A DNA stretch of 64,000 bases from an uncultured Veillonellaceae bacterium. Its GTDB lineage: Bacteria > Bacillota > Negativicutes > Veillonellales > Dialisteraceae. A program made the translations under genes and the position numbers. Below the pieces are notes generated by a model. The model ran no database searches. It had not been told where the DNA came from and saw nothing but the letters and a program-made list of their open reading frames with translations. Every line of letters starts with the position of its first letter. Position 1 is the stretch's first letter. Below, piece after piece: positions 46,612 to 56,205 of this stretch. The stretch is taken from NCBI GenBank assembly GCA_927353735.1, contig CAKMIA010000001.1, positions 248,001 to 312,000 of the forward strand, given 5' to 3'.

Positions 46612-49611
46612 TTACCCTGCCTGATTTTCAATAAAAAGCTTTCCGTTTCTGAGCCGCACGAAGGAGCCCGCTTGTTTTTCCTTCCCGATCTCCTCTGCCA
46701 GACGCATGGTCTGCGCATGACAGGTAAAGAGGAAAATCTGCTGCTCTTTCCCCAGATCCATCAGGAAACGCAGGGTCTCTTTCTGCCGTCCTTCATCAAA
46801 CCGGACAAAAATATCATCGAGAACGATCGGCAGCGGCTCCATCTGCCGGCCAAAGGCCAGTGCCATGGCCAGACGCAGTGCCAGATATACCTGATCCCCC
46901 GTACCGGATGACCAGAACCGGGCATCCTTTTTATCATGCTGCCGGTCTGTGGTATATACGCTCTTCCCGTCCTCGCTAACATGCAGCTGATACCGGCCTC
47001 CGGTCATCGCTTCCAAAAATTCGTTGGCCTTCTTTACGATTTTCGGCTGCCGCCCGGATTCATACTGGAGCTGTGCCTGTTTCAGGAAATGAGAGGCAAA
47101 CATGCAGGACAGCCATTCCTCCACCGCACTGCGCAGTTCCGTCTCCACTTCTTCCCGTTCCTGCAGGGCATGGGTGATCCGGTCATCACCGGCCAGACGA
47201 TAAATTTCATTTTCCGCAGCTCCCTGCTGTTTCTGCAGCTCCCCGAGCCGCGCTCCATCCTCATCGATCCGGTCCAGCAGCGCTTTGTGCGCTTCCATCC
47301 ATTCGTCATATTCTCCGGTCTCCAGAGAATTCCACAGCCGGCTGAATTCCTCTTCACTGCCGGCATACAGACGAATGTCCTTCCGTACAGACTCCCACTC
47401 CTTCATGAGCTGGTCATGCTGCTCGTGCGCAGTGACCCTTTCCGCAAATTCCTCCGCATTTTTGGCATTGACCAGTGCAAAGAGAGTCTGCACGCTTTTC
47501 TGGCAGGAATCCCACTGGGCATTCAGCTGCTCCATTTCTTTCTGGTATACCTCATGCTGGCGGTTCTTCTCTGAAATGGCCTCCCAGGCGAGAGTACGTT
47601 TTCTGTTTTCCTCATAAATATCGGCAATGGTCTCCGGCGTTGCCTCCAGTGTCATGCCCGACGCCCGGATGATAGACAGGGCCCGGCGCACGAAAGCATC
47701 CAGTTTTTCCTGTGTTTTTTCGATACGCACATCCAAGATTTTACCAACACCCTGTGCAGCATAGAGCTTCTGCCATTCCTCCTGCAGCGCACTCAGACTG
47801 TCCGCTCCGGTTTTCGGCAGATGATTTTCTTCCAGCCATTTTTCCCAGGCCTCCTCTACACGCTGTTTCTCCTCCCGCAGAGAAGCCCCTTCTTCTTCCC
47901 ATTTTTTATGTTCATTTTTCTGACGCTGGAGAGATTCCATTTTCCAGGAGAGCGCCTGTGCCTGCGCCTGTGCTTTATAAAATTCGGACCGTTTCTGCTG
48001 CAGCGCATTGTGAAATACCTGCAGGTCTTCTTCCTTTTCCGGCAGGACAATCGGAAAATCCTCAGCCAGTGTCTTCCGCTGTCCGGCAAGCTCCTCCTTC
48101 GCGGCCTGAAGCTTTTCCATCTGTTTTTCTTTTTTATGTGCGGCATGGCTGTTGGCCCAAAAGCCAATGACCGCCAGCAGGGCTCCGCCGGCTGCCCCGT
48201 ACAAAGCAGCAAATCCGGCAAACGCCAGGTAAAAGGCAGCCATCCCTCCGACGGCAGCCGCCAGGCCGGCAATGCCCAGCCAGAACCAGACGGTGTACCG
48301 GGTGTCTTCCTTCTGCGTCAGTGCATCCAGTTCTTCCTGTAGATCCATTTCGCTGTGCAGCAGTGCCTCTGCCTGATTGGCTTTTTCCTCAAAGGCGTGC
48401 CATTCCTCTTCTGTCTGCTTCGGAGCCTCTTCCCCGTCCAGATCCAGCTCCTCCACTTCCGGTTCCCTCTGTTCCCAGAAATGAAGCTCATTGTCTCTCA
48501 CGGTGACGCTCTGCGCCAGCTTCCGGCCGTCCTCCCAGTTAACGGCGGAAAATTCCTCATTCGGAGAAATCATGCGGTCCCACAGAGGCAGTGTATAGCC
48601 CAGACGGGAAAATTCGCTCCGCCACTGTGTCTTCTCATTTTTCAGTTCTTCCAGATCCTCTATGGTCTGGCTCCACTGTCCCAGATCCGTATACAACCGC
48701 TCCAGAGAGTCTGCCGCATCGGCCCACGGAATGATCTCCTCCTTGGCTTTCGGTGTATACTCATCCAGCTTTTTCTGCAGCTGCTCTCTCTGGTCGTGGA
48801 TCATTTCCATGCGGCTCATGAGCTGATTCCACTGTTCTTTCCCGTTTTTAGGAAACAGCTTCACCTGCTCGCTCAGCGCAAGCTGGCGTTTGATCTCCCG
48901 GGCTCTGGTGTAGTATTTCCAGGCGCCCAGCTTTTTTTCAAAGGCCTTATCCTCTGCTTTTTCCTTCACCAGCCGGCTGCTGATCTCTTCGATCTCTTTC
49001 TTGATTTCAGCCCGCTTTTTCTGGAGCTCCGCAAAGGTCTCCTCCTGCGCAGACAGCTGATCCAGCTCCGCCTGCACGGCTTTCTGCTGTTCCATCAGCT
49101 GATTGATTTTTCGTTTTCCCTGTGCAGACGGCAGCAGAAGTTCCTCCATCCGGGCAGACAGTCCGGCTTTGGCATCGGCCAGCCGGTCACCGCCCTGAAT
49201 CATGAGAAACCGGCTTCTTACATCATCCTGCGACAGGAATCCCGTCCCCTGCAGATCCTCCAGTCCCACGGCAAAGATCTTTTCATACATGGCCCGGTTC
49301 AACCCGTGCCACCAGACCAGCGGCAGCTCTTCGGCATAGGTCTCGCCCTGGCTGTCCTCAAACCAGCCGTTCTTCTCATCACGGTATACACGCCAGGCTT
49401 CCCCGTTATCCCGGAGAAATCCCAGATTGCCCCGCCGGCCGCGCCACATGCCTCTGCGGTAACCGAAGAGCATATCCCGGATGAAATTCAGCAGTGTCGT
49501 CTTGCCGCTTTCATTTTCTCCCATGACCACAACCAGCTGCCCCTGTACCGGTCTCCAGGACACATCCTGATAGATTCCGTACTGCTGCAGCTGTAAATCA
49601 GTGATTTTCAT
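46612..49611 (-). CDS. YhaN-like SMC/Rad50-type ATPase
   Basis: 999-residue ATPase with a split ABC head: Walker A GENESGKTTLLN at about 32-43 and the signature/Walker B part near the C-terminus (FWSSGTGDQVYLALRLA, PIVLDDIFVRFDEGRQ). Between them is a long coiled coil with a hydrophobic pair of membrane-like segments at about 430-475 (IAGLAAAVGGMAAFYLAFAG...). This is the YhaN arrangement. With the upstream YhaO-type nuclease it forms a Rad50/Mre11- or SbcCD-like pair. The ATG at 49611 overlaps the nuclease gene by 14 bases and follows GAGGAGGATACGG. Confidence 0.9.
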   Translation of the reverse strand: MKITDLQLQQYGIYQDVSWRPVQGQLVVVMGENESGKTTLLNFIRDMLFGYRRGMWRGRRGNLGFLRDNGEAWRVYRDEKNGWFEDSQGETYAEELPLVWWHGLNRAMYEKIFAVGLEDLQGTGFLSQDDVRSRFLMIQGGDRLADAKAGLSARMEELLLPSAQGKRKINQLMEQQKAVQAELDQLSAQEETFAELQKKRAEIKKEIEEISSRLVKEKAEDKAFEKKLGAWKYYTRAREIKRQLALSEQVKLFPKNGKEQWNQLMSRMEMIHDQREQLQKKLDEYTPKAKEEIIPWADAADSLERLYTDLGQWSQTIEDLEELKNEKTQWRSEFSRLGYTLPLWDRMISPNEEFSAVNWEDGRKLAQSVTVRDNELHFWEQREPEVEELDLDGEEAPKQTEEEWHAFEEKANQAEALLHSEMDLQEELDALTQKEDTRYTVWFWLGIAGLAAAVGGMAAFYLAFAGFAALYGAAGGALLAVIGFWANSHAAHKKEKQMEKLQAAKEELAGQRKTLAEDFPIVLPEKEEDLQVFHNALQQKRSEFYKAQAQAQALSWKMESLQRQKNEHKKWEEEGASLREEKQRVEEAWEKWLEENHLPKTGADSLSALQEEWQKLYAAQGVGKILDVRIEKTQEKLDAFVRRALSIIRASGMTLEATPETIADIYEENRKRTLAWEAISEKNRQHEVYQKEMEQLNAQWDSCQKSVQTLFALVNAKNAEEFAERVTAHEQHDQLMKEWESVRKDIRLYAGSEEEFSRLWNSLETGEYDEWMEAHKALLDRIDEDGARLGELQKQQGAAENEIYRLAGDDRITHALQEREEVETELRSAVEEWLSCMFASHFLKQAQLQYESGRQPKIVKKANEFLEAMTGGRYQLHVSEDGKSVYTTDRQHDKKDARFWSSGTGDQVYLALRLAMALAFGRQMEPLPIVLDDIFVRFDEGRQKETLRFLMDLGKEQQIFLFTCHAQTMRLAEEIGKEKQAGSFVRLRNGKLFIENQAG

Positions 49612-50875
49612 CCGTATCCTCCTCTGCCAGCCATTCTGCTCCCAGAAGCTCCGCCCGTTCAAAGGCCCGGGCCACCATTTCATCATCGGCCAGCGCCAGT
49701 ACAGCCGGCCACTTCTTCATTTCCGGCTGCTCCTCCACGATCCGCCGGAGCTGCTCTGCCCGCTGCTGTGCCGGCAGACCGGCCGTTTCATCATAGGCGC
49801 GCAGATAGTCCCCCATCACATCAGGAAGTTGCCGCCGCTCCTTCAGATCCAGAGCCGGCTTTGTCTCATCCTTAATCCGGCTGAAATAGGTAAAAATATG
49901 GCGGAACTGTTCCTTTTCATTCAGTGCCTGCAAAATGAATTCCCGCCCCGATTCGGAAGCAACTGCCCGGTGGAGCGGTCCCCGCCCCCTTAAAATCAGT
50001 CTTGCAATATTCGGACGCCCGGTCAGTTCCTTGAGAGCCGCCCGCTGCCGCATGATTTCCCGGAGCAGGGCCTCCTGATCAGAATAATCACTGATATCTA
50101 TGGGCATATCCAGCCAGCGCACCGCATCTGTTTCCATAAATTTCAGCGTGACCGTGCCGTAGGCCCCCACATCTACCAGATAGCACCCCTTCGGACCGGC
50201 TTCTGTCAGATCCAGCCCCTGCGTATTCCCAGGATACACCACATAGGGCGTCTGATTCACGATCTTCCGGGTATGCACATGCCCCAGCGCCCAGTAATCC
50301 ATCTTTGTCCGTTTCAGATCATCCAGAGAACAGGGAGCATACGGACTTCCTTCTCCGCCCATGTCCGTATGGAGCATGGCGATGGCAAAGCCGTCATTTT
50401 CTTTTCGCTGAAACTGCACCGCCAGATTTTCCGTGATATGCCGTGTGCCGTAGCTGATCCCGTAAATGGTTGCCGCCAGTTCCCCGTCAATCATGAGAGG
50501 AACAGCCTCTACCGATTCCGAAGAAAAAATATGAACAGACGGAGGCAGCGGAATATTCGCGCGCCATGCTTCTCCGGAATCATGATTCCCGTGAACAATG
50601 AAAATCTGAATCCCCTGCTGTGCGGCCCGATACAGCTCTCTCGCAAAAGCCATCTGCGCAGCCAGACTGTGATGGCTGCTGTTGTATACATCTCCGGTAA
50701 TCAGAAGGGCATCGGCATGCGCATTGACCGCAATGTCCACCACTTTCTCAAAGGCAGCAAATGTAGCCTTCCCGATGGCTTCCGTCCACGGTCCCTTATC
50801 ACCGGGCCGCAGCCCCTGAAAAGGCTCCCCCAGATGAAGATCTGCACAGTGCACAAACGAAAAATGCTTTCCCAT
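49598..50875 (-). CDS. YhaO-like DNA repair exonuclease (Mre11/SbcD-type)
   Basis: 425-residue metallophosphoesterase. The motif order is complete: HCADLHLG (about 9-16), LLITGDVYNSS, IVHGNHDS, LHTDMGG and ALGHVHTRK. The C-terminal part (about 290-425) is helical and would dock with the coiled coil of its partner. It is predicted to process DNA ends with the YhaN-like ATPase next to it; YhaO/YhaN pairs in B. subtilis are poorly characterised. Promoter -10 TACAAT at 50914-50919. Confidence 0.92.
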   Translation of the reverse strand: MGKHFSFVHCADLHLGEPFQGLRPGDKGPWTEAIGKATFAAFEKVVDIAVNAHADALLITGDVYNSSHHSLAAQMAFARELYRAAQQGIQIFIVHGNHDSGEAWRANIPLPPSVHIFSSESVEAVPLMIDGELAATIYGISYGTRHITENLAVQFQRKENDGFAIAMLHTDMGGEGSPYAPCSLDDLKRTKMDYWALGHVHTRKIVNQTPYVVYPGNTQGLDLTEAGPKGCYLVDVGAYGTVTLKFMETDAVRWLDMPIDISDYSDQEALLREIMRQRAALKELTGRPNIARLILRGRGPLHRAVASESGREFILQALNEKEQFRHIFTYFSRIKDETKPALDLKERRQLPDVMGDYLRAYDETAGLPAQQRAEQLRRIVEEQPEMKKWPAVLALADDEMVARAFERAELLGAEWLAEEDTDENH

Positions 50876-50913
50876 AATTCCTCCTGAAATGTCGTGTCCT
50901 GATAGTCCCTTTT

Positions 50914-50919
50914 ATTGTA
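50914..50919 (-). promoter_or_regulatory. -10 element of yhaO-yhaN
   Basis: Minus-strand TACAAT, 39 bp before the yhaO ATG. The -35 is weak. The preceding 70 bp to the DUF1292 terminator show nothing else I can name. Confidence 0.5.
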
Positions 50920-50994
50920 CCATATCTGAAAACAGGCACACAGACTTCGAAATGCCGCTTCTTCTTTATCTTTTACCTGCATTTGCCTGCCACG

Positions 50995-51022
50995 AAAAAA
51001 GCGGAGCCTGAGGCTCCGCTTT
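50995..51022 (-). terminator. Terminator of the alaS operon
   Basis: Minus-strand GCGGAGCC/GGCTCCGC stem with a three-base loop and T-rich tail, directly after the DUF1292 stop. Confidence 0.9.
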
Positions 51023-51027
51023 CCGGA

Positions 51028-51291
51028 TCACATTTCATTGTAAATCGCTTCGACCGCATCGTACTCTTCATCGGTAGGCGGTACATATTCCGGTTCACCG
51101 TTGTCGTCCGTATCAATCCGTGCCAGAATGATTTCCGGTTCCTTCGTATCTTCCTCCGATTCCGGAATCGAAACGAGAACCGCAAACTGTTTTCCCTGAT
51201 AGGGAATCACTACATCCTGAGCAAAATCCTGTTCACTGCCATCAGGGGCGGTGATCGTTACAACGATGGGTTCTTCCTTCATGTCTGCCAT
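51028..51291 (-). CDS. DUF1292 family protein (YrzB-like)
   Basis: 87-residue acidic cytoplasmic protein. It has a small beta-rich core (about 8-60, VVTITAPDGSEQDF, VIPYQGKQFAVLVSI) and a C-terminal EEYDAVEAIYNEM typical of DUF1292. It stands in the conserved alaS-ireB-ruvX-yrzB order. Function unknown. GAGGTGG precedes the ATG. Confidence 0.93.
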   Translation of the reverse strand: MADMKEEPIVVTITAPDGSEQDFAQDVVIPYQGKQFAVLVSIPESEEDTKEPEIILARIDTDDNGEPEYVPPTDEEYDAVEAIYNEM

Positions 51292-51300
51292 GTTTCCACC

Positions 51301-51723
51301 TCATTTCTGATGAGCGCGCCAGTCCAGATATCCCTGAAGAATCGCCACGGCCGCCATCTTGTCAATCACTTTTTTCCGTTTTTTCCGACTGACATCAGCC
51401 GCAATCAGCTCTTTCTGTGCCATCACAGTAGTGAGCCGTTCATCCCAGAATGTCTGTGCCATATCAGGAAAGGCCGCCTGAAGCTCGGCGGCAAATTCCT
51501 CCGTCCGCTCCGCGCGCATTCCCTTGGTGCCGTTCATATTGAGCGGCATCCCCAGTACAAAGAGCTCCACCTGATACATATCCACGAGCTCTTTCAAACG
51601 CTGAAAATCCTTTTCCCGCGTTGTGTGGCGGATGGTTTCCACACCCTGCGCCGTCCATCCGAAGGGATCGCTCACAGACACACCGATGGTCTGGGAGCCC
51701 ACATCCAGTCCCATGATCCGCAT
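51301..51723 (-). CDS. ruvX: Putative Holliday junction resolvase RuvX/YqgF
   Basis: 140-residue RNase H-fold nuclease. [17 protein letters not shown] at about 4-20 carries the first acidic residue, [15 protein letters not shown] follows, and FWDERLTTV and [21 protein letters not shown] supply the rest. The family processes pre-16S rRNA in some bacteria, so a resolvase role is not proven. Start is two bases after the ireB stop. Confidence 0.95.
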   Translation of the reverse strand: MRIMGLDVGSQTIGVSVSDPFGWTAQGVETIRHTTREKDFQRLKELVDMYQVELFVLGMPLNMNGTKGMRAERTEEFAAELQAAFPDMAQTFWDERLTTVMAQKELIAADVSRKKRKKVIDKMAAVAILQGYLDWRAHQK

Positions 51724-51724
51724 A

Positions 51725-51991
51725 TCAGAGTCCTTTATTTTTCACGTAATACCGGATCAGCTCCTCCAGCAGTTCATCCCGCTCGATGGAAGATACGATT
51801 TTCCGTGCATCATGGCGGCTCGTGATATAGGTCAGCTCTCCGGAAAGAAGATACCCCACCAGCTGTGCCGTCGGATTATGACCGGCCTCCTTCAGCGCTC
51901 CATATACAATCTGAAGAATCAGAGAGGCCCGCGTATTTTCGCCTTCATCGGCTCCCTTATTAAACAGAATGGTTTCGTCTGAGACTGCCAT
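51725..51991 (-). CDS. ireB: IreB family regulatory phosphoprotein
   Basis: 88-residue small dimeric protein (former DUF965). [30 protein letters not shown] (split by eye) and [19 protein letters not shown] are the family core. In Enterococcus, IreB is phosphorylated by the IreK kinase and affects cephalosporin resistance; no such kinase is in this window. Thr near the N-terminal end of the helical core is the likely phosphosite region. AAGGAGGG precedes the ATG. Confidence 0.94.
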   Translation of the reverse strand: MAVSDETILFNKGADEGENTRASLILQIVYGALKEAGHNPTAQLVGYLLSGELTYITSRHDARKIVSSIERDELLEELIRYYVKNKGL

Positions 51992-52003
51992 GGCTGTCCC
52001 TCC

Positions 52004-54610
52004 TTACTGAATCATTGCGGCAATGGCTTCGGCACCGGCCTGAATGGCTTCTTCCAGCTTGGACGGATCTTTTCCGCCGGCCTGGGCCAGTCCGGGCTTT
52101 CCGCCGCCGCCGCCACCGCAGATCTTTGCTGCGGTGGAAACGACCTTGCCCATATGTACGCCTGCTTTCACCGCTTCTTCCGAAGCCATGCCCACAAGCT
52201 GAACCTTATCTCCCACTACGGCACCGAGAATGCATGCAGACGCCGGGATCCGGTCACGGATCAGATCGGCTGCCTTACGCAGTTCATCCATGTTGTCTGC
52301 CTGTACAGCGGCACCGATATAGGTAATGCCGTTCTTTTCCTTTCCGCTGCGAAGCAGGTCTTCAATGCGGCTCTTCATCATCTGCTGCTTGAGCTTTGCG
52401 TTTTCCGCTTCTGCCGCCTTGAGAGCTGCCAGCGTCTTTTCAATCTTATCCCGCAGTTCTTCCGGTTTGCCTTTGACCAGTGCTGCCGCCTCCTCAATGA
52501 GCGCACGGTCATGCACGGTCGATTCATAGGCCGCCGTGCCCGTAATGGCTTCAATGCGGCGTACGCCGGAACCGATGCCGCCTTCACTGATGATGCGGAA
52601 CAGTCCCAGTTCCCCGGTATTGCCTACATGGGAACCGCCGCAGAGTTCCATACTGAAATCACCAATGGTGACAACCCGGACGATATCGCCGTATTTTTCT
52701 CCGAAAAGTGCCATCGCACCAAGCTTCTTGGCTTCATCGATCGGCATTTCACGGAAAGACAGCGCTGTGCCCTTCTGGATTTCTGCATTGACCAGTGCTT
52801 CCGTTTCAGCCAGCTGCTTGGCTGTCATGGCTTCCGGCCAGGTGAAATCGAAGCGGAGTCTGTCCGGGAGAACCAGAGAGCCTGCCTGATTGACAGTATT
52901 GCCCAGCACCTTTTTCAGCGCTGCCTGCAGCAGATGGGTCCCCGTATGATTCCGCGCCAGTGCTTCCCGGCGGTCACGATCTACCACAGCGGTCACCTTT
53001 TCCCCTTCGGAAATGGTGCCTTCTTCCACGATCCCGATCAGATATTCAATACCATCAGGCAGCTTCTTCGCATTTTCCACGCGGATAACGCCTTCTGCCG
53101 CAGTAAGCCGGCCCGTATCGCCGATCTGCCCGCCCCCTTCGGCATGGAATGGATTGTTCTGCAGCACCACGGTCACTTCGTCTCCGTCTGCGGCAGCCTG
53201 TACTTCCTTGCCTTCCCGGCCCAGAAGCAGGATCTGCGTCTCCCCGTCATGATCTTCAACAGTGAGAGATGCCGCATCCAGTTTCGTCGTATCCGGTGTT
53301 GCCACCTTCATGGATACCTTGACTCTGGCAGCACGTGCCCGTTCCTTCTGTTCTTCCATGGAAGCTTCGAAGCCCTTTTCATCGATGTCCATTCCCGCTT
53401 CGCCGGCGATTTCCTTCGTCAGTTCCCACGGGAAGCCATAGGTATCATACAGCTTGAATACATCAGCGCCGGGCAGGACATGCTTCTGCTGCTTTTTCAG
53501 CGTTTCCAGCATTTCAGAAAGCAGATCCGTTCCTGCATTGAGCGTGGTCTGGAAGCGCTGTTCTTCCGTGCCGGCGATCTTTTTGATAAATTCCTGTTTT
53601 TCGATCAGTTCCGGATAGGCCGGGCTCATCATCTGCACCACTTCATCGATCATCTGTCCGATAAAGGGACCTTCGATGCCGAGAAGCTTGCCATGACGCA
53701 CGGCACGGCGGAGAATGCGGCGAAGAACATAGCCCCGGCCTTCATTGGATGGAAGCACACCGTCGCCGATCATATTTGTCAGTGCACGGGCATGATCGGA
53801 AATGACCTTCAGTGATACATCAGAAGAATCGCTGGCGCCATAGGCCGTGTGTGCCAGTCCGGCCGCCCGTTCAATGATCGGGAAGAAGAGATCCGTCTCA
53901 AAATTGTTTTTCTTGTGCTGCATCACAGCGGCCAGACGTTCCAGCCCCGCGCCGGTATCAATGTTCTTTTTCGCCAGCGGCAGATAGGAACCATCCTTCT
54001 GGCGGTCAAACTGACTGAATACCAGATTCCAGATTTCCAAGAAACGGTCACCGTCTCCGCCCATCTGGTTTTCCGGGTCCGTACCAAATTCCTCGCCCTG
54101 ATCATAAAAGATCTCCGAATCCGGACCGCAGGGGCCTTCCCCGATTTCCCAGAAATTATCGCTCAGCGGATAAATGTGATTTTCCGAGATCCCGATCATT
54201 TTATGCCAGTAATCATGAGCTTCCTGATCATCCGGATAAATGGTGACATAGAGTCTTTCTTTTTCCAGCTTCAGAACTTCCGTCAGGAATTCCCATGCCC
54301 AGGTAATTGCTTCCTTTTTGAAATAATCGCCAAAGGAAAAATTCCCCAGCATTTCAAAAAAGGTATGATGCCGGGCCGTGTGGCCGACGTTTTCAATATC
54401 GCCGGTGCGGATGCATTTCTGGCTGGTCGTCACACGATGTCTCGGCGGTTCCACCTTGCCGGTAAAGAACGGCTTCAGCGGCGCCATGCCGGCACCAATC
54501 AGAAGCAGACTGGGATCGTTCTGCGGAATCAGAGAATAACTGGGAAGTCTCAAATGACCTTTCGATTCAAAAAATGAAAGATAATTTTCCCGAATATCAT
54601 TGCCTTTCAT
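52004..54610 (-). CDS. alaS: Alanyl-tRNA synthetase
   Basis: 868-residue class II synthetase. The catalytic domain (about 1-240) has RENYLSFFESKGH and MLGNFSFGDYFKKEA. The editing domain has RNHTGTHLLQAAL (HxxxH) and ELCGGSHVGNTGELGLF, completing the zinc site. A C-Ala domain (about 730-868) with GGGGGGKPGLAQAGGKD ends the protein. It is expressed from its own promoter, with no T-box in the short leader. Confidence 0.98.
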   Translation of the reverse strand: MKGNDIRENYLSFFESKGHLRLPSYSLIPQNDPSLLLIGAGMAPLKPFFTGKVEPPRHRVTTSQKCIRTGDIENVGHTARHHTFFEMLGNFSFGDYFKKEAITWAWEFLTEVLKLEKERLYVTIYPDDQEAHDYWHKMIGISENHIYPLSDNFWEIGEGPCGPDSEIFYDQGEEFGTDPENQMGGDGDRFLEIWNLVFSQFDRQKDGSYLPLAKKNIDTGAGLERLAAVMQHKKNNFETDLFFPIIERAAGLAHTAYGASDSSDVSLKVISDHARALTNMIGDGVLPSNEGRGYVLRRILRRAVRHGKLLGIEGPFIGQMIDEVVQMMSPAYPELIEKQEFIKKIAGTEEQRFQTTLNAGTDLLSEMLETLKKQQKHVLPGADVFKLYDTYGFPWELTKEIAGEAGMDIDEKGFEASMEEQKERARAARVKVSMKVATPDTTKLDAASLTVEDHDGETQILLLGREGKEVQAAADGDEVTVVLQNNPFHAEGGGQIGDTGRLTAAEGVIRVENAKKLPDGIEYLIGIVEEGTISEGEKVTAVVDRDRREALARNHTGTHLLQAALKKVLGNTVNQAGSLVLPDRLRFDFTWPEAMTAKQLAETEALVNAEIQKGTALSFREMPIDEAKKLGAMALFGEKYGDIVRVVTIGDFSMELCGGSHVGNTGELGLFRIISEGGIGSGVRRIEAITGTAAYESTVHDRALIEEAAALVKGKPEELRDKIEKTLAALKAAEAENAKLKQQMMKSRIEDLLRSGKEKNGITYIGAAVQADNMDELRKAADLIRDRIPASACILGAVVGDKVQLVGMASEEAVKAGVHMGKVVSTAAKICGGGGGGKPGLAQAGGKDPSKLEEAIQAGAEAIAAMIQ

Positions 54611-54655
54611 TCTATTCCTCCTTATAGCCTGTGCTGTGATAGATTCAGTATTTCA

Positions 54656-54684
54656 ATTATACACGACAAGGAATGGCAGGTAAA
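54656..54684 (-). promoter_or_regulatory. Promoter of alaS
   Basis: Minus-strand TTTACC (54679-54684), 17 bp, TATAAT (54656-54661). The untranslated leader is only about 40 bases, too short for a T-box. Confidence 0.75.
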
Positions 54685-54730
54685 GAAAAGAGGAGCCCCG
54701 GGCACATTCACCATGCTCCCGGAGCTCCTT
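54684..54730 (-). terminator. Terminator after the LUD gene
   Basis: Minus-strand GGAGCTCCGGG/CCCGGGGCTCC stem with a loop of about 15 bases, then TCTTTTCTTT. It overlaps the alaS -35, so the two functions are packed together. Confidence 0.85.
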
Positions 54731-54733
54731 ATT

Positions 54734-55372
54734 TTAATATCCCAGATTTTCTCCCACAAGAATTACATGTATGCGGTCGGGAAACATGCTGTTTCTCGTA
54801 ATCACGAGATCACTGCAGATGCATCCCTCCTGCAGACAGTTCCGGCATAAACCGCCCTGCCTGCACGGTGTATTTCCGGGGAACCGCAGGGCGTTGATCG
54901 GTGCCGCCGTATGCCGCACGCGGGAAACAGCCGCTTCTACATCCGTAGTCAGTTTGTTCATCCCGACAATGAGAATCACGTGATCCGGCCCGTAGCACAG
55001 CGCCGCCACCCGGGGACCCCGCCCGTCCAGATTGACCAGAATGCCGTCTTCCGTAATGGCATTGGTGCTCATCAGATAAAAGTCCGCGGAAAAGCACTGC
55101 CGCTCCAGCGCTTTTCTTTCTTCTGCATTTGCCGCTGCATCCCGGTCAATCACCCGGTAATGCCCGGCCTTCAATGCCGCCTTCAGCCCGATTTCCTCAA
55201 TGCTCATGCTACCGCCCCATCCCACGGTGCTTCCTTCAGGAATAAGCGACAGCGCCAGATGAAGTGCCTCTTCCGCAGTCTCTGCATAATACCCGTTCAT
55301 ATGCCGGCGCTTAAGTGCAGCCATGACTTTCTCCGCTGCCAGACGATTTCTGTTTTTTTCAAACGAATCCAT
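54734..55372 (-). CDS. LUD domain protein (LutC-like)
   Basis: 212-residue protein of the lactate-utilisation domain family. VGWGGSMSIEEIGL, FYLMSTNAITEDGILVNLDG and VILIVGMNKLTTDVEAAVSRVR match stand-alone LUD proteins. The C-terminus has CRQGGLCRNCLQEGCICSD, four Cys that may bind metal. It is not next to lutA/lutB, so the role is unclear. It follows the nitrilase gene by 12 bp. Confidence 0.88.
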   Translation of the reverse strand: MDSFEKNRNRLAAEKVMAALKRRHMNGYYAETAEEALHLALSLIPEGSTVGWGGSMSIEEIGLKAALKAGHYRVIDRDAAANAEERKALERQCFSADFYLMSTNAITEDGILVNLDGRGPRVAALCYGPDHVILIVGMNKLTTDVEAAVSRVRHTAAPINALRFPGNTPCRQGGLCRNCLQEGCICSDLVITRNSMFPDRIHVILVGENLGY

Positions 55373-55384
55373 ATGCCCGCCTCC

Positions 55385-56158
55385 TTATTCTTCCTCTTCT
55401 TTTACCGAGCGGATGACCGCAAGCTGTCTGCCGAGCTCCCGATATTTTTCCTCTTCATAGGTCCCATACAGAATTTCCTCTGCAGTGCCTGCTTCTGCCT
55501 GTACGGTTCCTTCCGGGTCGATAAACAGCGAATGGCCTCCCAGCTGAACGCCGTGGTATGTGCCGGCCATATTGACCGCACATACATATATACCGTTTTC
55601 AATGGCCCGGGCCCTGGCCAGTATCTCCCACCGGCTTACATGCATGAGCGGCCAGGACGCAGGCACTATCACCAGCGTGGTCCCTCCCCGTGCCATCGCG
55701 CGAAAGAGATCCGGAAAATACAATTCATAACACACGGCCATGCCGCTCTGAATGCCACCGATCACCGTCTGCATGGCCCGCCGCCCCGGCGTCATCAGCG
55801 TTCCTTCCAGATAGCCACTGAATAAATGCCGCTTGCTGTAATGGGCCTGCAGTTCTCCGGATGGGCCAAAAAGAAGCGCCATATTGTACAGTGCGCCCCG
55901 ATGTACGATTGGCAGCGTTCCCGCCGCCAGCGTGATATGATGATATTTTGCAAACGCGCCCAGTCCTTCCACCAGACTATCGCCCATGCGTGTCGCCTGT
56001 GTACGGATCTGACGGAAATCATAGCCGATGGTCCAGAGTTCCGGCAGCACCAGCAGATCGCAGGACGGCGCCGCCTGTTCCATCAGGTCGAAGGCATGAT
56101 GGATGTTTCTCTCCTTTTCGCCGCCAGCTACCTCCATCTGTATCAGACCGATTTTCAT
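55385..56158 (-). CDS. Carbon-nitrogen hydrolase (nitrilase superfamily)
   Basis: 257-residue enzyme with the complete Glu-Lys-Cys triad: VLPELW (Glu about 40), YSKRHLF (Lys about 109) and MAVCYELYFP (Cys about 143). It is close to omega-amidase/Nit2-like or YafV-like proteins that hydrolyse alpha-keto-amides; the substrate is not certain. GAGGAATG precedes the ATG. It is probably co-transcribed with the NlpC/P60 gene upstream and the LUD gene downstream. Confidence 0.9.
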   Translation of the reverse strand: MKIGLIQMEVAGGEKERNIHHAFDLMEQAAPSCDLLVLPELWTIGYDFRQIRTQATRMGDSLVEGLGAFAKYHHITLAAGTLPIVHRGALYNMALLFGPSGELQAHYSKRHLFSGYLEGTLMTPGRRAMQTVIGGIQSGMAVCYELYFPDLFRAMARGGTTLVIVPASWPLMHVSRWEILARARAIENGIYVCAVNMAGTYHGVQLGGHSLFIDPEGTVQAEAGTAEEILYGTYEEEKYRELGRQLAVIRSVKEEEE

Positions 56159-56205
56159 GCGTCATTCCTCATTTCCGGATATTCCGATCATACAGATCAG
56201 GAATA

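Noticed and set aside
46612-50875. YhaO/YhaN as a possible phage-defence system
   Set aside because: Both match the housekeeping Firmicute YhaO/YhaN pair, in a conserved context with no mobile-element signs; no defence-type accessory genes nearby.
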